Shown here in pieces: positions 14,717 through 24,077 of a stretch of DNA of 64,000 nucleotides. Source of the stretch: Nitrincola salilacus. GTDB taxonomy: Bacteria; Pseudomonadota; Gammaproteobacteria; Pseudomonadales; Balneatricaceae. Position numbers and translations under genes: made by a program. Below the pieces are notes generated by a model that saw only the letters and a list, made by a program, of their open reading frames with translations, was not told the origin of the DNA and made no database searches. Positions within the stretch are counted from its first letter, which is position 1. Each line of letters begins with the position of its first letter. Where the stretch lies: contig NZ_CP176580.1 of assembly GCF_046271865.1 (NCBI RefSeq), positions 3,782,001 to 3,846,000 on the forward strand. The letters are read 5' to 3'.

Positions 14717-15746
14717 GTCCGGTTAACGTAAAACACACGTCATCTGCATCCATTCCGGGCTTCCTGCCATCGAGCCACGAATTGTAGCCTAAGCGAGTGG
14801 CTTTGATAAGAGTACCCTGACTCAAAGTTGCAACTGGCACCTCTGAACTGCGTAAAACTGGCTGCACATCCACATCAAATCCGATACCAAGATACTGCTC
14901 GATCACGTCACCAACCAGCTGATAGGTCGGCCCACCAGGCTGCAATGCATCAAATAGGGTGTAATTTACAGGGCGAGTGGTTATGAGCAGACTCATGTTG
15001 CCATCGATAATTTCATTTCCGGCAACAAAGTCACTTCCCAGACTGGAAGCTCTGCTGCCAAGCCGGTTACATTCATCCTCGGGCAGTTTATAGCGACGGG
15101 CATAAAACTGGCCAATAATGACCTCTACGCCCATCACTTTCGACAGAATTGCTTTTAATCCCGCTGAATTTTTTCGCTGATTGGAGAAATAACCGCAGAA
15201 ATAGCTGGCCACCTGTGTCAATACGGGGGCCTGTTGAAACGCTTCAAGATGCGTCCCGGCAAAACCTGACACCAGATTTTCACCACGAAACGCAGACTTC
15301 TCTTCCAGACGCTGCCGCCGCTCATGAATAAAGGGGTAGCGATTCCGGTGCCAGGCTGTAAATAAAAAAGCCAGAGTTCGGCTGTTCAGCGCATCCAGAT
15401 AGACTCGAAACGCATGATCACCCTGTCGCGCACGCTGATGTAACAGTTCTGTATAAAAAGGTGGAAGTACGCCCTGACTACCGAACAGCCCAAACATGGC
15501 AACCCTCAAGCGGTTTTTGCCCGGCATATCAGCATCATTACTGATAGCAATGACTCCCTGAGGACTGAAACTAAGGTCCGATTGCTGAATAAAGCTGATG
15601 AACTGATGTTCCAATGGATGATCGGACGGCATCAAGCCTGTCTGACGTTTCTGAGTCGCCACATACAGGCTTTCAGCTAAACGCACCAACTGATAGAAAT
15701 CATACTCAACCGGGCGATATCGCAAATATACATTCAGATCAAACAT
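14700..15746 (-). CDS. tssG: TssG, T6SS baseplate component
   Basis: 348 residues with the ImpH/TssG pattern: an early YDFYQLVRLAES, ISNDADMPGKNRLRVAMFGLFGSQGVLPPFYTE-type core, RQGDHAFRVYLD, and a C-terminal VGDVIEQYLGIGFDVDVQ and LGYNSWL. TssG forms the baseplate wedge with TssE, TssF and TssK. The start lies inside the 3' end of tssF (13-bp overlap), as is usual for this pair. Confidence 0.94.
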   Translation of the reverse strand: MFDLNVYLRYRPVEYDFYQLVRLAESLYVATQKRQTGLMPSDHPLEHQFISFIQQSDLSFSPQGVIAISNDADMPGKNRLRVAMFGLFGSQGVLPPFYTELLHQRARQGDHAFRVYLDALNSRTLAFLFTAWHRNRYPFIHERRQRLEEKSAFRGENLVSGFAGTHLEAFQQAPVLTQVASYFCGYFSNQRKNSAGLKAILSKVMGVEVIIGQFYARRYKLPEDECNRLGSRASSLGSDFVAGNEIIDGNMSLLITTRPVNYTLFDALQPGGPTYQLVGDVIEQYLGIGFDVDVQPVLRSSEVPVATLSQGTLIKATRLGYNSWLDGRKPGMDADDVCFTLTGHGQTG

Positions 15747-17557
15747 TGCTCCCCCGTTCTGGGTGGCCAGACAAAATATGCTTCCTCTGACTGACTGAGC
15801 TGAACATCCAACTGAGTGAAGGAGTTGATGCTGGTATAAACCGATAGAAAGCGCTCCAGCACCGTGCAGAACAGAAAAGGACTGGTACCGGGGAAATTGT
15901 TGGGATCGAGCCGAACACTGAAACGGCTTCCTCGACAGAAAAATGCCATGCCGGATGGAGATAGAATCCGCCGTGCTTCAGGCACTATGGCCAGCACCTC
16001 CAGAGCTTCGATCATCTTGCGGGTTTCAGGGCTGTTTTTGAAATCGTAAAGTGACAGGATCTCTTTAAGAATGCTGCTTGAATCAGCCGGATTGCCGAGG
16101 CTCAGGTAATTCAAATTCAGATGCGAAATCAACTTCCAGTGATGCCCATCCCGGTCATAGTCGACGATTGCAGGTTTGACCGGCAAACAGATCCTGACAT
16201 TTTCCACCCCTGGATTGGCCTCAAAGAGCGACAGGTGAGACAGCTTTCCAAGCTTCCATAACTCATGTGGCAAATTACCATTGGTTACCAAACACTCAAG
16301 CAACAGTAAATGTCGGTTTGAGCTCAGCACATCCAGAGGCAGATTGTGCAACGAGATTCCGGCTTCCGGCCCTGCTGCATCTGCCTCATTCAAGTCATGA
16401 CTGAAGTGCCAGAAGGGACGACCGGAATAATCTGCATAGCCTTCAAAATCGAAAAATCGACTTAAGGGTGTTGCGTGATCACTGCCGTCTGATAGCATCG
16501 CCGACTCTATCGAATAGACTTTCATATCCTGACGGTTTCGGGCATCCGCAACCACTGGGTAAGCTGATCGGGTATGGCTGATTCGGATTGGCTCCGCCAT
16601 GTGAGAATAGAGATTGACCACTGGTGTGGCATTCAGTTGGAAATGCTCGGCCGTGATATGCGATGCGATTTCGTCATATGCCCTGTTCAGATAGAAGAAC
16701 AGGCTGAATGTCTCGCCATCGGAAACCAGTTGCTGCAAAGATGAGAGATCCAGCTCTACAAACAGAAATTTTTCGGGAAACACAAAGAACTCTGACAAGA
16801 GCCTGTACCCGGGAAATGACTGCTCTGAGTAGATCCAGGCAGCTTCATCCGGACTGAACCCGACTGCTTTAATAATATCCTTGGACAAAAGTATTGGCTG
16901 GGTATCCAAAGCACTCTTCGCAAGAGCCAGGCTGCTGACCTGGCTGAACAACAGTTCGTAGAGTTGATAAGCTATGTACTTGGGGGCATTCAAATAGATC
17001 CGCACACTCTGTAACGCGCTTCCTGCAATGGCTTGAGCATCCAGTCCGGATCGATCAAAAGCCAGGTGCAGGACTCCTGCCATCTGATTCACACACGAGA
17101 TCTGAGGTGCATCAAAAGGTGCTGGCTGCAACACTGCCTGCGTTATAGACAGCGGCATCACATTCACATCATAGAGCGTACTGAAACGACAGTGCCGGTC
17201 CAATGATGCAGAGGACTCCAGCAGACTACCCCGTGGTATATGAACGACAGTGGATAAATCTGGTGAAGGCTGAAAACTGACCACCGTATGACTGGGTAAC
17301 GGCTTCAAATAATGAGGATAAATCAGGTCAAAGATGGCTTGATTCAGTTCCGGATAATCATCTTCCAGTTTGGCCCGAATGCGTGCATTCAATAAGGCGG
17401 TTGCCTGTACCAGACGTTCCACATGCGGGTCTCGACTGCCTGGTTCGCTTAACTGCAAACGATGGGCAATCTTCGGGTATTTCTGGGCAAAGTCTTCCCC
17501 CACTCGCTCCAGATAGTTCAGCTCTTTTTGATAGAGTTCGACTAATGCTGCTTTCAT
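15734..17557 (-). CDS. tssF: TssF, T6SS baseplate component
   Basis: 607 residues, the normal length for TssF/ImpG. It begins with the characteristic ALVELYQKELNYLERVGEDFAQKYP and has LNQAIFDLIYPHYLKPLPSH. The C-terminal part includes CRGSRFSVRLDPNNFPGTS and FLCTVLERFLSVYTSINSF-like blocks typical of the family. Two base pairs separate it from tssE and it overlaps tssG. TssF builds the wedge around the VgrG hub. Confidence 0.95.
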   Translation of the reverse strand: MKAALVELYQKELNYLERVGEDFAQKYPKIAHRLQLSEPGSRDPHVERLVQATALLNARIRAKLEDDYPELNQAIFDLIYPHYLKPLPSHTVVSFQPSPDLSTVVHIPRGSLLESSASLDRHCRFSTLYDVNVMPLSITQAVLQPAPFDAPQISCVNQMAGVLHLAFDRSGLDAQAIAGSALQSVRIYLNAPKYIAYQLYELLFSQVSSLALAKSALDTQPILLSKDIIKAVGFSPDEAAWIYSEQSFPGYRLLSEFFVFPEKFLFVELDLSSLQQLVSDGETFSLFFYLNRAYDEIASHITAEHFQLNATPVVNLYSHMAEPIRISHTRSAYPVVADARNRQDMKVYSIESAMLSDGSDHATPLSRFFDFEGYADYSGRPFWHFSHDLNEADAAGPEAGISLHNLPLDVLSSNRHLLLLECLVTNGNLPHELWKLGKLSHLSLFEANPGVENVRICLPVKPAIVDYDRDGHHWKLISHLNLNYLSLGNPADSSSILKEILSLYDFKNSPETRKMIEALEVLAIVPEARRILSPSGMAFFCRGSRFSVRLDPNNFPGTSPFLFCTVLERFLSVYTSINSFTQLDVQLSQSEEAYFVWPPRTGEQCLI

Positions 17558-17559
17558 GG

Positions 17560-18006
17560 TTACTCGCTGATTCGGAAACGTCTGACAGTCGGTACAAAAG
17601 AGGCATTAAACATGACCAGTTCTGCACTTTCGTGAAGGGTCAGTACTGCATCAACCTGAAAGGCTATTTGTGTCCGTTGCAGCGTCGATTCTTTTATCGA
17701 CACCCGGACTTCACTGAAACGCGGTTCATTTGCGCGCAGGGTTTTCAGCAGTATCAAGCGTAATTGCTCCACACTGTCTTTAGAGGCAACGTTCACTGAG
17801 GAGAAATCCACCACCCCGAAACTGAGCAAAGTATCAAAAGCCACCTGTTGATAGAAATCAGTATTCATCTTTGAATTCAGCACTTTTTCCAGGTCAAGCA
17901 AAACAGACTCCATGTAAAGGCGGCTCTGAACACGTGGTGAAATCGGCTGATCCTCTGCAAAATCAGGCTGATCATCCAGAAATCTGCTCAGAAACGTGAC
18001 AGACAT
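17560..18006 (-). CDS. tssE: TssE, gp25-like baseplate protein
   Basis: 148 residues of the gp25/lysozyme-like TssE family. It has a Leu-rich start (FLSRFLDD), a VLLDLEKVLNSK helix, and SFGVVDFSS followed by a segment in which EPRFSEVRVSIKE matches the conserved gp25 core. It helps start sheath polymerisation. It is spaced 2 bp from both tagJ upstream and tssF downstream. Confidence 0.93.
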   Translation of the reverse strand: MSVTFLSRFLDDQPDFAEDQPISPRVQSRLYMESVLLDLEKVLNSKMNTDFYQQVAFDTLLSFGVVDFSSVNVASKDSVEQLRLILLKTLRANEPRFSEVRVSIKESTLQRTQIAFQVDAVLTLHESAELVMFNASFVPTVRRFRISE

Positions 18007-18008
18007 GT

Positions 18009-18812
18009 TCAGCTCTCAAACTCAACAGCCCTGAGCTGGCTGACTGCAATCAACTCATCATCAAGACAAAACACCTTCTGCCCTATGCCAACAATACCGG
18101 ATGGCAATCGCTGGGCATCCCAATCTGTTGTATTGAGATTAACAGCCCCTTCAGGGGCAAACGGATAGATATTGAGATGCAACAGTGTTTCTTGCCGGGA
18201 TGGATCTGAGTGGGTTGTTTTCCAGGTAACCGTGACACGCTGCAACAAGCAGTCCAGCGGTTTTTTCGGTGGCTCAAAAGTCAGACTTGCCAGTTGCTCC
18301 ATCGGGATTAAACGGTATTTACCCTGTGGCGATATACACTCGATAAACCCTCTCAACAGATCATCTGGATCCAACCACTCACCCTGTTTTATAGCTCCAT
18401 CACTGGTGTGAACACGGGCCTGTCGTGTGGTTTCATCGCTGTTGTTGTCGTCTGCTCCTTCAAGGACTCCAGTCAATCGATGCAACAATACTTGTAATGA
18501 CTTTTCAGACATATCTGATACATCGACTTCAACCAGTTTGCGCTGATTGAAAAACAACTGTCTGGACGACAACGCCTGAGCGATCTGGTTGTAACAATGT
18601 ACTGAAAAGGCTTTTTGCACATCTGGTGCAACGGCAAGCTCAAGCAGGTTCAAATGTGTGAGAGCTTTTTCATACTGTCTATCGAGAAGGTATAACTGCA
18701 CCAATAAAAATCTCAGCCCCTCATCACCCGCCTTGGCTTTAAGCGCCAACTGCGCCTGTGACAAAGCTCGATCAAGTGTTCCCTGGTTAAAAAATCCTAA
18801 CACGCTGTCCAT
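18009..18812 (-). CDS. tagJ: TagJ (ImpE/HsiE), T6SS accessory protein
   Basis: About 267 residues. The N-terminal half is helical and TPR-like (ALSQAQLALKAKAGDEGLRF, LYLLDRQYEKALTHLNLLE). The C-terminal ImpE domain has LDPDDLLRGFIECISPQGKYRLIPM and EPPKKPLDCLLQRV. TagJ binds the sheath protein TssB in the HSI-1-like class of systems. The ATG at 18812 with GAGGAAAG at good spacing is preferred over an upstream GTG at 18824 that would overlap the previous gene. Its order after two tssC genes matches the imp loci of rhizobia (impC-impD-impE). Confidence 0.9.
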   Translation of the reverse strand: MDSVLGFFNQGTLDRALSQAQLALKAKAGDEGLRFLLVQLYLLDRQYEKALTHLNLLELAVAPDVQKAFSVHCYNQIAQALSSRQLFFNQRKLVEVDVSDMSEKSLQVLLHRLTGVLEGADDNNSDETTRQARVHTSDGAIKQGEWLDPDDLLRGFIECISPQGKYRLIPMEQLASLTFEPPKKPLDCLLQRVTVTWKTTHSDPSRQETLLHLNIYPFAPEGAVNLNTTDWDAQRLPSGIVGIGQKVFCLDDELIAVSQLRAVEFES

Positions 18813-18820
18813 AACTTTCC

Positions 18821-20185
18821 TCACTCATTCCTTAAGCCGCTACGCACGACATCCGTTGAAAACAGTAACTCTGTTTCAACACATTCCAATTGATAATGGG
18901 GTGTCAGCCTGACGACACATTTGAAAACACCAGCCTGACCCGGCAACTCGAAGACGCTGACTTGCGCTTCGCGCAGGGGATACTTGGCCAGTAAATGTTC
19001 TGATGCATCACTGGTAGACATAACGTATTTCAACAGCCAGTTCTTGAGAAAAGCCTGGCACTCATCAACTGAGGTAAAGCTACCCACCTTGTCTCGCATC
19101 AATATTTTCAGATAGTGCGAAAAGCGTGAGACACACAACACATATTGAAGCTGTGCGGCATACCTAGCATTATGCTGAGCAGCGTCATCATCATAACCAG
19201 GTGGGTTATGCACACTCGGCGCTGTATACACAACTGTTTTGGCACTGTTGGTTGTGCTTGTCAGACTGATGAATCCATAATCAGCCAACGACTGTGACAG
19301 CTCATCATGTACCAGTTTCTCAGTTTGTAAACAGGGATAATCATCCACAAGGCTGGAGAATCCACTGGCGTTCTCATTGATCGTTGCACCATGTTCTTTT
19401 ACACCACAGATCTCAGCAAGCCACCCTGTCGCTTCATAGCAACTGGCTAATGTGCGCCCCAGTGAATAGACCGGGCTCATCCAGGTGAAACAGCCTGAGC
19501 TTCGCGTCGCCAGAGCCTCTCTGACTATAAAACCACTGTCAGAACGTAAATGAACAGGTGTATCGATCAGTACCCTCGGCAGCGCCATCCCGATAAAGCG
19601 AGTATCAAGGTGTGAACGAAAACGATTCCACTTGAGGAACTTTAACTGGCGATAGGTTGTATCCAGATTGATTCGTCCCGATAGCTGATCATAATCATCC
19701 AGGTCCAGTAATGCCGGGGGTGCTCCCAGGAGAAAGGGGCAAAATGCTGCAGCCCCTATCTGGGCCAGATGCTGAAGGTAACCTATATAGGTATTCAGTG
19801 ACGCCTGGGTCTGTAAATTGACCTGATGATCACAGAGGACAACACCATAAGGCCGGCCACCCGCTGTCCCAAACTCTTGACTGTAGATCTTGTGAAACAG
19901 ATGGCTCTGGTCAAACTCGATCGAACAGTCAAAATCCTTGAGCAGTTCAGCGTAGGACATATCCAGCATACGTACTGAAACAGATGTAGCTGACGTACCC
20001 TCAACCAGATACCTTAGTCCATACCAGCCGGATTTCAGAGATTGAAAATCCGGGTGCACCGTAATTTCATGGAGCAACTGACTGATCTGCTCATCAATAT
20101 CGGCAATACAGCGACTTACCGCCAGGCGTTGTGCCATGACGTTAAGTCGCTCTGCAGAACCGGTGGCATCCATTGGGTGAATCAC
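18821..20185 (-). CDS. TssC paralog (ImpD/EvpB family), second sheath-like protein
   Basis: 454 residues aligning over their whole length with the neighbouring TssC. Shared blocks include FQSLKSGWYGLRYLVEG, EFDQSHLFHKIYSQEFGTAGGRPYG, GAAAFCPF, and the C-terminal VLCVSRFSHYLKILMRDKVGS and YPLREAQVSVFELPGQAG. It starts immediately after tssC (GTG at 20185). Sequence identity to TssC is clearly partial, so it is an old paralog rather than a recent duplicate. ImpD-type second TssC proteins are known from imp-type loci; whether this one enters the sheath is not settled by sequence. Confidence 0.9.
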   Translation of the reverse strand: MIHPMDATGSAERLNVMAQRLAVSRCIADIDEQISQLLHEITVHPDFQSLKSGWYGLRYLVEGTSATSVSVRMLDMSYAELLKDFDCSIEFDQSHLFHKIYSQEFGTAGGRPYGVVLCDHQVNLQTQASLNTYIGYLQHLAQIGAAAFCPFLLGAPPALLDLDDYDQLSGRINLDTTYRQLKFLKWNRFRSHLDTRFIGMALPRVLIDTPVHLRSDSGFIVREALATRSSGCFTWMSPVYSLGRTLASCYEATGWLAEICGVKEHGATINENASGFSSLVDDYPCLQTEKLVHDELSQSLADYGFISLTSTTNSAKTVVYTAPSVHNPPGYDDDAAQHNARYAAQLQYVLCVSRFSHYLKILMRDKVGSFTSVDECQAFLKNWLLKYVMSTSDASEHLLAKYPLREAQVSVFELPGQAGVFKCVVRLTPHYQLECVETELLFSTDVVRSGLRNE

Positions 20186-20191
20186 CAGGAA

Positions 20192-21685
20192 TCAGTCCTT
20201 CCCTAGCTGTGGAATCTTAGCAACCATACGCATGGATACTGTCAGTTCTTCCAACTGTAACCAGGGTCGCATCCAGGCAACCACATTGTAAGATCCCGGC
20301 TGACCTGGCACCTCAGTGACCATGACCTTGGCTTCTTTCAGCGGGTAGCGTGCTTTCATTTCCGGACCGGAGTTCGGGTTGTCGTTAACATAGTTCATCA
20401 GCCAGCGATTCAACCAGGCTTCGACATCATCTGCCTCCATAAAGCTACCGATCTTATCCCGAGCCATGACTTTCAGGTAATGCGTAAACCGTGAGGTGGC
20501 CATCATGTAAGGTAGACGGGCTGATATCGCCGCATTGGCTGTTGCTTCAGGGCGATCGTACTTCTTGGGTTTCTGCGTTGATTGCCCGCCGAAAAATACC
20601 GCGTAATCAGTATTTTTATAGTGACAAAGTGGCAGGAAGCCCAGCTTTGAAAGTTCAGCTTCGCGTCGATCTGTAATACCGATTTCGGTCGGGCATTTCA
20701 GATCCAGATCTCCATCATCACTGGTGAAAATATGCGCTGGAAGATTTTCCACTTTCCCGCCGCCTTCTGCTCCTCGAATTGAGGTACACCAACCGGTTGT
20801 CGAAAATGAATAGGTCATCCGTGTACCCATAACGTAGGCTGCATTCATCCAGCAATAGTCATTGTGCTCCAAGGGCAGGGCTTTGCCATCCGGTCTTTTA
20901 AGCCCCTCTTCATAGTTGAACGCATCAATCGTCAGTGTTTCCGAGCCATATGGCAGTCGCGCCAGCGCACGCGGAAGTGTCAGGTTTACAAAGCGCGAAT
21001 CTTCTGAGCCACGGAAGCTGCGCCATTTGATGTACTCTTTTGAGTCAAACACCTTTTCCAGATCACGAGGGCGTGACAGCTCACTCCAGCTCTCCAGCCC
21101 GAACAGGCTGTGATCCGCAGCCGAGACAAACGGACAGAACGCCGCCGCAGCCACGTTGGACATTTTCGCGAGCAGCTCAATGTCTTCCGGATGATTAGTG
21201 AACTCAAAATCACCGATCACAGCACCAAACGGCTCGCCACCCGGTGTACCGAACTCATCCTCATAAATTTTCTTGAAAGCTTCGCTCTGATCAAATTCGA
21301 CAGCCCGATCAAGATCTTTATAAAGTTCACGCTTGCTCAGATTCAAGACACGTATTTTCAGGTTTGTATTGGTTTCTGAGTTAAAAACCAGATAAGAGAG
21401 ACCGCGCCAGGAACCCTCGAGCTTTTTAAATTCCTCCGCGTGCATGATCTCTGCCAATTGCGAAGAGAGCTTGCTGTCGATCTGAGCAATGGCACGGTTA
21501 ATGGTTTTAGCAATATTGCGATCCCAAACCACAGTGCCTTCCTGCACCTCATCAACCAGATTCCGAATCAGGTCGCGGGTGTCATCTGCACTGGTTTGCT
21601 TGGTGGCAGAAATCACTCGCTCAAGAATATCACCCTCTTCAACGACCCTTGCCTCTGCACTGCCTTGTGTCTCAAACTGATTCAT
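20192..21685 (-). CDS. tssC: TssC, T6SS contractile sheath large subunit
   Basis: 497 residues with the classic TssC/VipB blocks: EEFKKLEGSWRGLSYLV, EFDQSEAFKKIYEDEFGTPGG, SNVAAAAFCPFVSAA, RFVNLTLPRALARLPYG, NDYCWMNAAYVMG and a C-terminal LEELTVSMRMVAKIPQ. It assembles with TssB into the contractile sheath. The ATG at 21685 follows AAAGGAGGCAACG. The gene overlaps the end of tssB by 14 bp. Confidence 0.97.
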   Translation of the reverse strand: MNQFETQGSAEARVVEEGDILERVISATKQTSADDTRDLIRNLVDEVQEGTVVWDRNIAKTINRAIAQIDSKLSSQLAEIMHAEEFKKLEGSWRGLSYLVFNSETNTNLKIRVLNLSKRELYKDLDRAVEFDQSEAFKKIYEDEFGTPGGEPFGAVIGDFEFTNHPEDIELLAKMSNVAAAAFCPFVSAADHSLFGLESWSELSRPRDLEKVFDSKEYIKWRSFRGSEDSRFVNLTLPRALARLPYGSETLTIDAFNYEEGLKRPDGKALPLEHNDYCWMNAAYVMGTRMTYSFSTTGWCTSIRGAEGGGKVENLPAHIFTSDDGDLDLKCPTEIGITDRREAELSKLGFLPLCHYKNTDYAVFFGGQSTQKPKKYDRPEATANAAISARLPYMMATSRFTHYLKVMARDKIGSFMEADDVEAWLNRWLMNYVNDNPNSGPEMKARYPLKEAKVMVTEVPGQPGSYNVVAWMRPWLQLEELTVSMRMVAKIPQLGKD

Positions 21686-22196
21686 CGTTGCCTCCTTTCT
21701 CTTCACCTTTCAGACGTTCTGACAGTCGACTCACCTCATCTGTACTCTGCAGTACATTTTCCAGCAGCGACTCAAGCTCCTCGGACCGGTCTGCCTTGGT
21801 CAGAAGATCACGCAGTTTATTGCGAGTATCCAACAGCTTTTTCAGCGGTTTAACTTGCTCAACAATATTACCCGGCTCAAAATCTTCCATCGATTTGAAA
21901 TTGAGATGGACCGACATGAGGCTATCGTCATCGGCCAGAGTGTTTTTGACTTTCAAACTCAAACCGGGCTCCATTTTCCTCATCACGTCATTGATGTTAT
22001 CTCGATCAATCTGGATGAATTTACGCTCCACCAGCGGCTTCTTGGCCGTCGTCGAATTACCAGTGAAATCGCCCATGACCCCCATCACAAACGGCAGCTC
22101 TTTCTCTACCATTGCGCCTTCGGTTTCCACATCGTATTTGATATGAACCCTTGGTTTGCGGACCCTTTCCAGCTTTTTGTGAATACTTTCATTCAT
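21672..22196 (-). CDS. tssB: TssB, T6SS contractile sheath small subunit
   Basis: 174 residues with the TssB/VipA pattern: IHKKLERVRKPRVHIKYDVE, LPFVMGVMGDF, KKPLVERKFIQIDRDN, and a long C-terminal helical region where ClpV and TagJ act in related systems. It is followed by tssC with overlap and preceded by tssA with a 12-bp gap containing a ribosome site (AAGGGAATATC). Confidence 0.96.
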   Translation of the reverse strand: MNESIHKKLERVRKPRVHIKYDVETEGAMVEKELPFVMGVMGDFTGNSTTAKKPLVERKFIQIDRDNINDVMRKMEPGLSLKVKNTLADDDSLMSVHLNFKSMEDFEPGNIVEQVKPLKKLLDTRNKLRDLLTKADRSEELESLLENVLQSTDEVSRLSERLKGEEKGGNDESV

Positions 22197-22208
22197 AATG
22201 ATATTCCC

Positions 22209-23330
22209 TTATTTTTTGATCACTTCGACACCAGTGATCTTGTTGAAGTTTGCGCGAGCGCTGTCGTCTGTAATCAGCTCACCGATCAATTCTGGTAAAC
22301 TTAAATCCCCCCACCGATTGATGCGTTCAAGGTTGTAGGCAATGGGCGAATGCGGTTCAGTCTCTTTGAAGAAGACAATCAGTTTTCGAATCAGGACAAA
22401 TGCTTCATCACGGCTCGCAGGACGATATGCATCCGGATTAAATGGCTGTCCAGAAAACGAAGCTGACTGCGATCCTGAATCAATAGGCATGGCTGGCTCC
22501 GCAGATACTTCTGCATCTGAAAGGTCGGAAACAGAGGTCAACCCAGACAGATGAATGGCCCGGTCCAGCGCTTCCTGAAGCAGCCCTTTGATCAGGGATG
22601 ACGGCGGTGATTCAAGTCCACATTGTTCATAGAGATAAGCATCAATCTTTACAAAACTGTCCAGACAGCGCTGAAGTGTATTCACAGCTACTCGGTGCAC
22701 ATCATTGCCAAGTTGGGCTGTTTGAGAGCGCAACAGCTCATAATCCGGTAGCCCTTTACGTTTCAGCGCTTCTTTTTTCTGGGGATCTTTGGTCTCAGAT
22801 ACTTCAAATGCCTTGATACAGTCCAGTAATGAAATACTCTGGCCTTGAGGAAAAAGAGGTGCCATGCGTAACGGCATGATCAAAGCGCCTTCAGAGGATA
22901 TTCCGTTAAGGCCGGTTAAAGGAAATAGCGTCGATTCGAAGCCATCTTCATCCTTTGGATAGAGATCCGGCCAGTATCGAACCAGCAACTGATGCAGCAA
23001 CTCCAGGCTTTGCGCTAATCCAGGAAAGCCTTCCAGTCGAATAGACGCTTCAATCATCCAGGCAACGACTTCAATATCCTTACTACCTACTTCGAGCAGC
23101 CTGGTTGCACGTTCAAACAAGGGACGCCAACCCGTATAACCCGCATAAATATCCTCAATACTCAGGGCCTGACGTTCTTCGTTTCTCAGAGCATTGCGCA
23201 GATCTTTTAATAACTGATACTCCTCAGCCCAATTGCCGGTACGCAGATCTTCACCCTGTGGCATTTCATCCGATATCGGCTGCTGTAATACTCGCATGTC
23301 CATATAGCCGTCCTGATTCCATTTATTCAC
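22209..23330 (-). CDS. tssA: TssA, T6SS sheath-assembly cap/baseplate protein
   Basis: 373 residues. The N-terminal ImpA domain is evident in WMIEASIRLEGFPGLAQSLELL and LVRYWPDLYPKDEDG, with the usual SPLTGLNG-like block (FPLTGLNGISSEG). The C-terminal region (RDEAFVLIRKLIVFFKETEP, SPIAYNLERI, LPELIGELI) matches the short TssA class. The GTG at 23330 overlaps the stop of the preceding gene (GTGA); an ATG at 23303 is an alternative start. Confidence 0.94.
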   Translation of the reverse strand: MNKWNQDGYMDMRVLQQPISDEMPQGEDLRTGNWAEEYQLLKDLRNALRNEERQALSIEDIYAGYTGWRPLFERATRLLEVGSKDIEVVAWMIEASIRLEGFPGLAQSLELLHQLLVRYWPDLYPKDEDGFESTLFPLTGLNGISSEGALIMPLRMAPLFPQGQSISLLDCIKAFEVSETKDPQKKEALKRKGLPDYELLRSQTAQLGNDVHRVAVNTLQRCLDSFVKIDAYLYEQCGLESPPSSLIKGLLQEALDRAIHLSGLTSVSDLSDAEVSAEPAMPIDSGSQSASFSGQPFNPDAYRPASRDEAFVLIRKLIVFFKETEPHSPIAYNLERINRWGDLSLPELIGELITDDSARANFNKITGVEVIKK

Positions 23331-24067
23331 GAAAGCGATTCAACCAGCACTCGCAACGTACTGCGTTGCTCTTTTACTGACTGCGTATCGATCAGTTCTT
23401 CGAATTGATTGGTGCCAGACACACTGCTGACCTCGAGAATAATGCTGTCTTGCGGAAGAAAACTGTCAATCTCAGCCGTCAGCATGACAAAAGGCAGATT
23501 GCCCAGGCCAGCCAGGCGAACCTCTTCCACGCGAATATTCAAATCACTGAGCAGCGTATTCAGTTTCGGGTTTGATTCCATAACCTGGTGTATCAGCAGA
23601 TAATGCAACAGATAGTCTTCCAGACGATTACCTTCTATCGCTTTGCGTTGCTGCACCTGATCTCTGAAGTCACGTAAATCAAAGCCCGTATAACCAAGAA
23701 TCCAGCGGTTCGGGGACAAAATATCAAATTGCTGAAGCTCAGCATGTTCATCCTCTATCACGCGTTCATAGCCAAACTTGTATAGACTTGGCGTATGTGA
23801 ATACACATCAACCGGAGCCGACAGTGCTTTTTTGAGGTTAAAAGGCTCCTCTGACGCAACAGCCATATAGCGTTCCTGGATAAGGTTGAACGCCAGATCA
23901 TCATTGGTCACATTTGTCTTGCCCTGACCATTGATATATTTCCCCAATACACTGACCGGAGAAAAGGAACCTGTCAGGCAGGACAGATACACTTCCAGGC
24001 GTTGCTGCAGAATACCGGAGAGTTTCCGGGTCATTCGGCGGCTGGCAATCAATTCAGCTGTATTCAT
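23327..24067 (-). CDS. Unknown protein encoded in the T6SS operon
   Basis: About 246 residues, soluble, no signal peptide or membrane segment. I recognise no domain. Visible features are ASRRMTRKLSGILQQRLEVYL near the start, SLYKFGYERVIEDEHAELQQ, and a C-terminal beta-rich part with FVMLTAEIDSFLPQDSII. The ATG at 24067 has AGGTGGG at correct spacing, favouring it over a GTG at 24094. It lies 10 bp after the lipoprotein gene and overlaps tssA by 4 bp, so it is part of the same transcript. A cytoplasmic assembly or regulatory factor is plausible, as most genes around it act in those steps. Confidence 0.75.
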   Translation of the reverse strand: MNTAELIASRRMTRKLSGILQQRLEVYLSCLTGSFSPVSVLGKYINGQGKTNVTNDDLAFNLIQERYMAVASEEPFNLKKALSAPVDVYSHTPSLYKFGYERVIEDEHAELQQFDILSPNRWILGYTGFDLRDFRDQVQQRKAIEGNRLEDYLLHYLLIHQVMESNPKLNTLLSDLNIRVEEVRLAGLGNLPFVMLTAEIDSFLPQDSIILEVSSVSGTNQFEELIDTQSVKEQRSTLRVLVESLS

Positions 24068-24077
24068 CTCATCCCAC

